This document shows positions 39,761-49,725 of a stretch of 64,000 bases of DNA, piece after piece; position 1 is the first letter of the stretch; every line of letters starts with the position of its first letter. A model generated the notes under the pieces. That model had not been told where the DNA came from. It ran no database searches and saw only the letters and a list, made by a program, of their open reading frames with translations. The stretch is taken from assembly GCA_005765155.1 (NCBI GenBank), contig VCCP01000005.1:2232001-2296000 (forward strand), given 5' to 3'. The DNA is from Zelopaecilomyces penicillatus (Eukaryota; Ascomycota; Sordariomycetes; Hypocreales; Pseudodiploosporaceae). A program made the translations under genes and the position numbers.

Positions 39761-42700
39761 ATTTATTTAATAATATAAAAATTAAATCTAGATTTATTAA
39801 TAATATTAAATAGCTTAATTATTCCTTATATTAATTTTAACTTATTTATCTTATAAAAGATCATATTTAATAAATTTTATAAAAGTTATTTTTTATTAAA
39901 TAATATATTTAAGTATATTATATTAAATGTAATAATTATTATTACTTTATTTAATATAACTCTTATATTAATTTATAAATAATTATATCTTATTAATTCC
40001 TTAATTTTAGATTTTTAATTTATTTTAATAATTTAATCTTATAAAAAATAAAGGTATATATCTTTTCTAGATTTTCTTTTATATATATATTTATTTAAAA
40101 TAAATTATTATCTTTTATTATTTAATTATTTTAATAATATAATTAATATATTAAATATACTTCTTTTTAATATAATATAATTATTTATAAATATATAATA
40201 TATTAATAATGATTTTATTTTAAAATATATATTATATTTCAAATAATCCCTTTATAAATCATTTTCTTTACTATTTATATATTTAAATAATAAAATAAAT
40301 TATTAAAGAAAAGAATTTATTAAAATAAAGAATTTTCTATTAAATTAAATATTAGGAATAATTTATAAAAAGAATTAAAAAAAGTTTTATTAATATTATC
40401 TAAGATATAATAATTTTTATTAAAATTATATATAATAAACTTAAATATTATTTAATATTTAATTATTTTTAATTATTATTTATATTCTTTAATACCTTTA
40501 TCTTTAATATTAATATTAATATTAATTTTATTTTAATAATATATATAATTATTTTATATCTAATATTTAAGTATATATTATAAATATTAAATAAATAAGG
40601 TATTTTCTTTATTTTAATAATAATATTAAATATTTCTTTAATAAATACTTTTATTAAATCTTTATTATAATATATTATAGAAATTCTATATTTATTAATT
40701 TAATCTATTAAAAGAAAGTATATATCTTAATTAATCTTAAGGATACATTTAATCTTTATTATAGAAAAAACTATTTAATCTTTAATTTATTTAATCTATT
40801 AATTAATTATATAATCTTATTTTAATAAAGCTATTATATATATTTTAGCTTAATATAAAGATTTAATTTATTTATTATAGATTTTTAATTTATTATCTTT
40901 ATTAATTAAATTCTTAATTATTTTAATTATAATATATATTTAATTATTTATTTTATTAAATATATATATTAATTTAATTATTTATTTTATCAAGTATATA
41001 TATTAATTTAATTATTAATTAATTCTTTTAAAATCTATTATTTTAATTATTTAAAATAGCTTTAATATTTATTCCTTAATATTAGTATATTAATAATAAT
41101 CTTTTTTAAATATTTTTTAATTAAGAATTTTTTAATTATATTAATTTTATTTATTTTAAATTATTTTTATAGTATTATAATCTATATATTAATAAATCTT
41201 TTAATATTTTAATATTATTATTTTATTATTATATTAATTTATTAATATAATACCTTATTATAAAATAATTTAAAAAGATTTATATATATTATCTTAAATA
41301 TTTTTAATAAAAAGATTTATATTTCTTAAATTATATTATTTTTAATTTTATATTATATTTAATCTATTAAATAATTTCTTTAATCTAGAATTAAATATTT
41401 ATAATTTTTAATTTTTAATTCTTTTATTTATTATATTATACTTTTATAATTTTTTATTATAATTAATGTTTTATTTTATTATTTATATTATTTATTATAT
41501 TCTTAATTATTTATATAAATAGTATTTAGAATTATTTATTTAATAAATTAATAAAAGATATTATATTTAATACCTTTAAAAAAACTTATTTTAATTATTT
41601 ATTATAATAATATATTATATTTTAATTCTATTTTTAATTTTTATTTTAAAATAAATAATTATTTCTTAATAAAATAAAAAGAATAAATTAATTTATAAAG
41701 ATAATAATAATATAATATTATTATTTAATAAAGATAAGATTATTTATAATAATACCTTAAAAAGAATATAATTAATATTATAAATATCTTATTTATTAAT
41801 ATTAAATAATATAATAAATCTCTTTTATAGTTTCTTATTTAAAAGAAAATTTTAATTAACTTTTTTTAATAATTATTAATAATATTATTTAATTTAATTA
41901 AAAGATATAAATTTAATTATTAATTTCTTTATTATTAATATAATATTATATTAAAATCCTATTTATAATTATTTATTTTGATTTAATAATTTAATATTAT
42001 TATTTATTTATTTAAAGCTAATAAAAATAGATAAATATATTATATTTAAATATAATCTTTTAAGTATTTAATAATAATTAATAGGTTATTTAATTAATAA
42101 AATAATAAGATATTATTATTTTTTATTTATATTAATTTTAATTATAAATAAAGAGATTATATTTAATATTAGATTTAAATATTATTTATATTATTTTTAT
42201 AAATAATAAATAATTCTTTTTTTTAATTTAATTTAAAAAATAAATAATTCTTTTTTTTAATTTAATTTTAAAAAAAAATTAATAGTTTTTTTTAAAATCT
42301 TAATAATTAAAATATATTAATTAATAATATTTATTAATTCCTTAAATCTTTTAATATTTTTTTAAAAAATAATAATTATATATAAATATTTAATTTAGAT
42401 ATAATAAAAATATATTTAATAATTAATATCTTATTATTTATTTCTAAATATTTATCTTAATAATAAATATATTATTAATAAATTAAATTATTTAAAAAAA
42501 GAATTTATTAAATTTAATTTTTTTTAATAATAATTATATAAGAATAAAAGTTATATAATTATTATATATAAAAAGGATAATTTTATACTTTTATATAATT
42601 TAATATTCTAGTTATTTAATAATTTAATTAAATAAATAAAGAAATAAATAATTTATTTATTTAATTATTATAATATATATAATATTTAATAATATAATCT

Positions 42701-43160
42701 AATAATTATAATAAAATAATTTATTTATATTATAATTTAAATAATATAAATAATATATATTTTTATTTATAATAGTTTTATAAATAATATTTAAAATATA
42801 TATAAATATTATTTAATATAAGCTTTTAATCTTATAAATAATTTAAAATATTAAATAAATAGATTAATATAAAAAATTAATAATCTTATTTTAATAAATT
42901 ATTTTTAATTAAAATTATAATTTTTAAAATAATTTAAACTTTTATTAAATTATTTAATAAAAGATTTTATTCATTTATATAAAATCCTATTTTATTTAAT
43001 TAAATATAATCTTTTTTAATAAATATATTAAATTAATTTTATTATTATTTTATATAAATATAAAATTTATTAATTAATTTAATATCTTTTAATTTATTAT
43101 ATTTTAATATTTAAAATTATAATAAAATCTATTATTTATTTATATAAATAATAAAAAAAA
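39760..43160. other. AT-rich RIP-degraded DNA, nothing recognised
   Basis: About 3.4 kb of RIP-type sequence, containing a short imperfect duplication near 42,190-42,270 (two copies of AATAAATAATTCTTTTTTTT). No gene, RNA gene or protein remnant was recognised. Confidence 0.55.
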
Positions 43161-43179
43161 ACTTGAAAAGATTATTATT

Positions 43180-43506
43180 ATATATTTTATATATTTTATA
43201 TATTTTATATATTTTATATATTTTATATATTTTATATATTTTATATATTTTATATATTTTATATATTTTATATATTTTATATATTTTATATATTTTATAT
43301 ATTTTATATATTTTATATATTTTATATATTTTATATATTTTATATATTTTATATATTTTATATATTTTATATATTTTATATATTTTATATATTTTATATA
43401 TTTTATATATTTTATATATTTTATATATTTTATATATTTTATATATTTTATATATTTTATATATTTTATATATTTTATATATTTTATATATTTTATATAT
43501 TTTATT
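43180..43506. repeat. Minisatellite, 9-bp unit TTTATATAT, about 36 copies
   Basis: Nearly perfect repetition of TTTATATAT over about 330 bp. Because the unit is a multiple of three it stays open in one frame and encodes a Tyr-Ile-Leu repeat, but this is a by-product of the array, not a gene. It sits about 120 bp from the boundary between RIP DNA and the MTR3 island. Confidence 0.95.
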
Positions 43507-43624
43507 TATATAAATAATTTTTAAATTTATAATTTAAATTTATTATAATCATTTTTAAATATTAAATATTAAATATCTTATTTAAAATATAAATATAGTC
43601 CTATTTATTTTCTTCTTTAAGCTA

Positions 43625-43781
43625 ATGATCTTATTAACTATACACTGGTTAAATCGAATTAATATATGCCCTGCTTTAATCCCTTTATATCTATCCCTAG
43701 GTATTTATAGCAGGAACGTAATGGCAAAGTAGTATACCTACTATAAGCGACATGTGTTGTCCCAGTTGTGAAACAATTCCA
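43625..43781 (-). other. Probable 3' untranslated and terminator region of MTR3
   Basis: Composition changes from RIP-type to balanced at about 43,620. This leaves about 155 bp of normal sequence downstream of the MTR3 stop codon on the minus strand. No further ORF is present. A polyadenylation site is expected here but cannot be pinpointed. Confidence 0.5.
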
Positions 43782-44715
43782 TTATATGGCGACAACGGTA
43801 TCTTGGAGCGAGGCCGATATGGACTTATAAGCTCCCCTGCTTGCATGGACTGCTCGAGAAACTAATGAGCGGTGTGTGTGGTACCCTGACGGTACACGAC
43901 CCTTCAGCCATATGTTTGTGATCTCGTCCCGTCCTGGCAAATATGCGACACAACAGGCGGCTAAAATAAACTCATACTCTGATGGAATAGGATCAAGTAC
44001 AATAACGTCCGACCCGTTGGATTGACCCACGACCAGGGCAGCAACGCCACCACATACTGTATCTATACAGTCAATGCCAGCATCGGCAATTGCTGCGGCG
44101 GCGACCGTGATGCAACCGCTCAGAACGTTCATGAAGTCCCATTCCCTGATGTTTTGCTCGTCGCTTGTATGTCGGGGCATCTCTCCTTCAATAATGGTAA
44201 CGACCACATCAACTCCACTCTTCGGCCATTGATCTGCGATGATGGACCCGCGAAGAGCCGTTGCAAGGTGCATGCCGAGATCCCGTTCATGAGAATCTCG
44301 TTGGTATCCCTTACGCTGTCGTGTAGCAAAAGGGGCATACTTCACATGTGTGCTAAGAACCATATGAGGAGAATAGGGAGCTGAGCGTGGGAGGGACCTG
44401 GGACCATGGACTGTGCAGCTAAGCTTCATGCCTGAGATCGCTGAACCCTCTTTTGGTTCCATTTCCAAGTAAGCTGAACCGGAAGCAGTTGGTGTTACAC
44501 CGGTCCTTAGATCTGCATTTCCGGACTCTTAGCAAATTATCATTTGACCAGCGTATGAGAAAGAACAAGGGTAGAGGAGAAGAAAGCATATGCTCACAAA
44601 CAGCTCGAATGTTACTCGGTGGTCTTTGGTGATGCATCGCACAATCCACATCCGCCTCGAAGAATGGAGGCAAGGTTGGCCCCGATGGACCGTTTATTCG
44701 TCTTCGATCAGCCAT
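43782..44715 (-). CDS. MTR3: Exosome complex RNase PH-like subunit Mtr3 (two exons)
   Basis: Core subunit of the nuclear and cytoplasmic RNA exosome. In the known complex Mtr3 pairs with Rrp42 in the six-membered RNase PH-like ring, which is catalytically inert and threads RNA to Rrp44. The gene is join(43,782-44,512; 44,598-44,715) on the minus strand, 282 residues, close to other fungal Mtr3 proteins. Exon 1 starts MADRRRINGPSGPTLPPFFE, a typical ascomycete Mtr3 N-terminus. Splicing restores YLRTGVTPTASGSAYLEME (40-58). Then come the RNase PH-fold blocks SAPYSPH (83-89), KYAPFA (97-102), ERDLG (115-119), ALRGSI (125-130) and NVLSGCITVAAAAIADAGID (168-187), the last being the most conserved helix. 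The extreme C-terminus is less conserved. No RIP-type stops or losses are seen, so it appears functional. The next gene, TRS85, is over 5 kb away and unrelated. Confidence 0.92.
44513..44597 (-). other. Spliceosomal intron of MTR3 (85 nt)
   Basis: On the minus strand the intron begins GTGAGCATATG and ends GGAAATGCAG, with a branch-site-like TTGCTAAG about 20 nt before the acceptor and a pyrimidine-rich middle. It interrupts codon 40 after its first base (T + AT gives Tyr). Retaining it would put the conserved SGSAYLE block out of frame with the MADRRRINGP start, so the splice is strongly constrained. Confidence 0.88.
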
Positions 44716-45060
44716 GGACGTATTCTTTTACATTTATATGCAATCTTGCCTTAAGATCTTTCGTTCGTCAAATAGCGTTGGACTTAGTATTAATTGAACT
44801 ACCTGTGGAAGAAACACAAGCTATGAATAAAATATATGCACTTAAAGAGGTTGTTGATCAGCAATTTTATACTGCTACACATGGCTATAGTGATGTATGC
44901 AGAGTGGAGATACAAGCTAGGGCGTATTTGCATGCCAATCAATTTCATACGTATAAATTTTCTCAGCCATCTGACATCGAAAAATTCTTTTGTTGCTGGC
45001 ATCACAATGAATTGCCACATCGAGTGTTCTGTTTGGGTTAACTTATCAATGCAAGGTTGT
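44716..45060 (-). promoter_or_regulatory. Probable promoter and 5' untranslated region of MTR3
   Basis: About 345 bp upstream of the MTR3 start codon, with balanced to slightly A/T-rich composition. Open stretches occur on both strands but none resembles a known protein, and the longest overlaps MTR3 exon 1. No specific transcription-factor site was identified with confidence. The extent is inferred from position only. Confidence 0.4.
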
Positions 45061-45334
45061 TGAATTGCAATGTTCAGAATGACGTGATGTAAGTTCCCAC
45101 ACTCTATCCTTCTTCCAGTCCCAATTTGCTCAACCTTTCACCTCTCCAACACTATCACGAAGAGGATATTGCAATGATGAAATATTACACACCAGTTCCG
45201 CGATCCCTGAGCGCTTGAACTACATGCACTACCATCTGATGCCTTAGTACTATGCTGCAAAAAACCATGTTACACGTATTACTTCTCAGCCTTAACTGAC
45301 AGATATAGTTAGTCACTTCTGAGGAATCAAAGCC

Positions 45335-45775
45335 TCAGCTTTGTTGGATCAAGCACTGCTCCCATGAATTGAGGTAAATAGCCACGTTCCCGACTGTGTC
45401 TGCCTCCATGTGATGAGAAAACCAATCATTCAGTTCTGCTACTGAGATACTGTGATGACACCCTACATACCAAACCAAGATCTCTGAAACCCATCCACCT
45501 CCATCAATCTGTCGTTCAATTTAGTGTCAACACCCGCTAATACTGGACAGTGTAGCAACTCTTCTAATATGGCATATGCGTGTTTATGACCAAGCTGCTT
45601 GCGGTAAGTAAGTTTCCTCCACAAGCCTCCAACAAATAATCATGTGATGACACAAGTTCTATCCATTCCACTACTTCCTCCTTACCAAGTCATCCTTCCG
45701 CACTTCAGCACCGGCTTAGGCTGCAATGACGAGTTGTGAAGTTGTCACCAAGATATTATTTGACTTTTGTTATCT
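45335..45775 (-). pseudogene. Possible frameshifted gene remnant, function unknown
   Basis: On the minus strand, consecutive protein-like segments lie in different frames and abut each other: LVTTSQLVIAA, stop, AGAEVRKDDL (about 45,680-45,775); VEWIELVSSHDYLLEACGG (about 45,620-45,680); KQLGHKHAYAILEELLHC and onward to a stop at 45,473; then VAELNDWFSHHMEADTVG and onward to a stop at 45,335. Each junction can be explained by a single-base shift, and the segments have balanced, protein-like residues. I do not recognise the family. It may be a decayed gene whose upstream part was lost to the RIP region starting at about 45,880. The alternative is chance open frames in normal intergenic DNA. Confidence 0.35.
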
Positions 45776-45880
45776 AGCCAGGTTGTTTATCCGTTTTGGA
45801 ATAATAGCTTGGCGAGATCGGTGAGATGACTGAGTTAAATCGGCTCGTCTGAATTTATAACCTGTCTAATATATAATACG

Positions 45881-47943
45881 CGATGTCTTTAAATATAGTT
45901 GCTAACTGTGATAATCTAGTATATAATCTTTATAGTGATTTATATAAATAAGAATTTAAATTAGTTTTTATATAGAATAAAGATATACTTAAATTATTAA
46001 ATTATTTATGTTAATATAAATTATCTTATATATAATAATACTACTAAAAAGATATTATATTAAATTTAATATTATAAATAAATTTAAAAAATAATTATAT
46101 AATTAATAATAAATTAAAAGTAGTATTATTTATATTATACTTTGTTATTATTAATATTAGATTATAATATATCTCTTTATAAGACTTTTTTATATCTTTA
46201 TATATAATTATTATATATTATAATAGAATTTTTAATTAATAATAATTATTTTAATTAAGTTAATTAATTTCTTTAAATATATATTCTTTATAATTATATT
46301 AAAAGTATAATACTTTAAGTTATATATTACATTATATAATATATTTTATTTTTTATTTTTTTAGCTTTTTTAATGTAATTATTTAATTTAATTAATTATT
46401 ATAAAATTAATTTTAAAAGAATTAAAAGATATTTAATAAAGGAAAAAAGAATTATAAGCCTTATATTTAATAATATTATCTTTAAAATATAAATTAATAT
46501 AAAAAATAAAATTATTAAAATTAATTATTTTTAATTATAATATTATATTATAATCTAAAAAAAAGTATTATAAAAAATAAGATAAATATTATATATATTA
46601 ATATATTAAAGATTATAATATTTATAGCCTTAAATATATTAGAATTAATAGGATTAAAAAAAGCTATAATATTAAATTATAAATAAAATATAAAATAAAA
46701 GAAATTAAAAATTAAAAAAGAATTTTAATATTTATTAATTAATAAAGAAATATTTATAAAAATAATTTAATTAATTTATTAATTTTAAATATTTATTAAT
46801 AATATTATAAATATATAATAATATTTTTAATAATTAAATATAAAAATTAAAAGGATTATTATAAAGATTTAGAAAGAATTTAATATTATAAAAAATAAAT
46901 TAATTTATTTAAATAATAATAATTAAAAGAGTATTAAAACCAATTAATATCTTTATTATAAAGATTATATTTTAAAGATATATTTATAAATTAATTATTA
47001 AATCTATAATTAAAAATAATATTATAAATAAATTAATTAAGAATAATCTTAATATCTTTATTATAATAATAGATTATAAGAATATAAGAATAATTAAATA
47101 TTTATTATATAATAATATTATAATAATTTTTATTAATTTTATATTTTAATAGATTATAAATAAGATTATTTAATATTAAATATTTAAATTAAATATTTTA
47201 ATTATTATAAAAATCTATTTAATATTAATTAAAGAAATCCTAATATTATTATTATATATATAAAATAAAAATAATATAAAAATTAAAATCTATTAATAAA
47301 ATCTAATTAAATTAATATTAAAAATATATATTAAACTATTTTAAAATATTATTATTATAAAAATAATACTCTTTTTTTAAGATTATTATCTTTAAAAATA
47401 TAAATAAATTAATTAAAAAAAGCTTTTTTTTAAAAAAAAAGGCTTTTATAAATATAAATTTTATAATTTTCTTTATAAAAGATTTAATAATAGATTTAAA
47501 AAAAGAAATCTTTTTATAAATATATAAAATTTTATTAATACTTTATTAATTATAATAATAAAATTATTTTAATATTTTATAATACTTTTTAAAATCTTAA
47601 GATTTATAATATAAAGATAATATTATATATATTATATATATAATATTATAAATAAATATTTAAAATTAATATATAAATTAAATTATTATTATAAATATCT
47701 TTTTTAAATTTATAAATATTAAATATATATTTAAAGGTTTATTTATAATTTAATATTATAATTTATATTAAATTTATAATATTTTTTTTTATTTATATAT
47801 TTAATATTTATTATATTTTAAATCTTATTAAAGTTTATTTAAAAATATAAAAATCTATATTATAATAATATTAAATTTATTATAAATAATATTATTATTA
47901 ATTAATAATTATTTTAATAGATTTAATAATAAAAATATTATAT
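45881..47943. other. AT-rich RIP-degraded DNA between the gene islands
   Basis: Composition switches to RIP-type over about 45,860-45,920. The following 2 kb has no ORF, repeat unit or protein remnant that I can name. Confidence 0.6.
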
Positions 47944-47948
47944 AATAT

Positions 47949-48423
47949 TATTACAATTTGCAGTATAAAGTTATAACTAAAGCTAGTAGCGATAGCAGTG
48001 GAAGAAAGGCAGCGAATAGTTATCCAGAGTGAAGTCTGTAGAAAAGAAGAAAGAAGTGATTGAATTACCGATAGAGAAAGAAAGCAGGATTCAACTAGGA
48101 ATCCAGCTATCTTATATATCTAAATAATACTAGGATTATTTGGAATTATTTAAGAATTCCAAATAATATTTCTTTAGATTTCTAAGCATTCCAAATAATA
48201 AGAAAGGGAGGGGTATAAGGGATAAGCCCTTATTTTACTAGTCTAGCCTGATATAGCAGGTCAGGCTGCACGGGCTTTTTAGGTCTTATAGCAGGTCAGG
48301 CTGCTACCTTATAGCAGGTCTGGCTGCTAGGGCTATAGCAGGTTTAGCTGCTAAGCTATAGTAGGTCTAGCTACTAATCTTATAACAGGTCAGGCTGTTA
48401 TATAAAACCCGCCTATTTTAACA
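47949..48423 (-). mobile_element. Solo LTR, copy 3 (475 bp, 5-bp TSD AATAT)
   Basis: Reverse-complement copy of 32,577-33,051. On the minus strand it starts TGTTAAAATAGGCGGG at 48,423 and ends AAATTGTAATA at 47,949. AATAT flanks it at 47,944-47,948 and 48,424-48,428; in element orientation this is ATATT, the same duplication as copy 1. It keeps CpG (GGCGGG, GCACGGG, AGCGATAGCAG), so it is little affected by RIP although surrounded by saturated RIP DNA. It sits between MTR3 and TRS85 and is the closest mobile element to either. Confidence 0.86.
48250..48400 (-). repeat. Six-unit degenerate motif array inside solo LTR copy 3
   Basis: Same array as in the other two LTRs, read here as TATAGCAGGTC followed by AGGCTGC or TGGCTGC. 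Order and spacing agree with copy 2. Confidence 0.72.
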
Positions 48424-48428
48424 AATAT

Positions 48429-49500
48429 ATTAATAAAAAAGCTTTAAATTATAATTTAATATTTAAATATATAGATTTTATATAGATTAATATTATATTA
48501 AAATATATATTAATTAAAAACTATAAATTCTATAATTAAAACCTTATATAAATAAAATATTTAAAATTATAATAAAAAACTATATATATTAATATATTTA
48601 AATACTTATATTTTATATTATTTATATACTATTATAAATATTATATAAACTTTTAAAATATTAAATTATAAATAAAATAATAAAAAAAAATCTTAATAAA
48701 GAAATTAAATATTTATTTATTAATAAAAATATATTTATTAAAATAATTTAATATATCTTTTAATTTAAATAATAAATTTCAAAAACTTATAAATATATAA
48801 TATATATTATATATTATTAATATTAATATTAATATTAATTTAAAAAAAATTAAGATTTATTTAAATTTTATTTAAATATTATTAATATTTAAATAAATAA
48901 TTTCTTTATTAAATTAATTAAAATTAAAAACTTTATTATAAATTATTTAATTATTATTTAATTATTAATTAATTATTAAAATAATTTTAAAAAAAAACCT
49001 TTTATAATATTTTAATTTTAACTTTTAATAAATAATTTAACTTTATTTTTATTTTAAAATAAAAAATTTTAAAAATTAAAATAAATAATATTAATTAAAT
49101 ATTAATTTTTAAATAATTAATTAAATATAAATTCTTTATTATTATAAAAATATTAAAATATATATTTTTATTTAAAAAAAATATATATAATAAATATAAT
49201 TTAATTATTTAATATTAATAATAATATTATATTAATTATTAAATTATATTTATTATATATTTTCTTTTAAATAAAGATATATATTCTAATATTATTATAA
49301 TAATAAATTATAATATATTAATATAATTTATTATTTATAAATCTATTATAATATTAATTATTATTATTTTTAAAAAATATATATAATATAAATCTTTATT
49401 TAATAATTAAAATTAAAATTTTCTATATTTTCTCCTTTCTATATATTATATTTTTAGCCTATCTTATTTTATATATATTATTAGATTATTTAAGCTTTAT
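48429..49500. other. AT-rich RIP-degraded DNA upstream of TRS85 island
   Basis: About 1.1 kb with no ORF or repeat recognised. It ends at about 49,500 where balanced composition returns, only about 225 bp before the TRS85 start codon. Confidence 0.6.
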
Positions 49501-49725
49501 AAAGCCACTATACCTCTCTGCTAATTTATATAGAATCCAGGCGGTCCTGTGCCTTTGAATCATCTTAACTGTTTAGGTCCAACACTGGCATACTCTCTGT
49601 ACAATCAATATGCGAATCTGGGACCGAACTCGCTTGCCTATGAATACACTCGGATTATAGAAATCAAACGAAACGGTCCAAGCAGTGAAGATCTTCTCTC
49701 TCACGGGCAAAGTTAAGCCGCATTC
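49501..49725 (+). promoter_or_regulatory. TRS85: Compact promoter and 5' leader of TRS85
   Basis: Only about 225 bp of non-RIP sequence precedes the start codon. It includes pyrimidine-rich runs such as TCTTCTCTCTC at about 49,690, common near fungal transcription starts. An in-frame TAA at 49,714-49,716, three codons before the ATG, shows that the reading frame does not extend further upstream without splicing. Any regulatory element farther out must lie in RIP-mutated DNA. Confidence 0.5.

Noticed and set aside
1..43160. Mitochondrial DNA or an AT-rich bacterial or apicomplexan genome
   Set aside because: The near absence of CpA/TpG, the gypsy relics with RIP-type changes and the balanced nuclear genes with a spliceosomal intron argue for RIP-mutated nuclear fungal DNA.
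43163..43513. 116-codon open frame encoding a Tyr-Ile-Leu repeat
   Set aside because: It is the 9-bp TTTATATAT minisatellite read in one frame; the array length is a multiple of three, so it stays open by construction.
44022..44384. 120-codon plus-strand open frame
   Set aside because: It lies entirely antisense to MTR3 exon 2, whose minus-strand frame has clear conserved motifs.
44419..44715. 98-codon minus-strand frame starting at the MTR3 ATG and reading through the intron
   Set aside because: Only the first 39 codons are Mtr3-like. After the GTGAGC donor the sequence loses all similarity, and splicing to 44,512 restores the family sequence.
44619..45041. 140-codon plus-strand open frame
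   Set aside because: It overlaps MTR3 exon 1 antisense and its promoter, has no recognisable domain, and its composition shows no coding pattern; it is best explained as chance.
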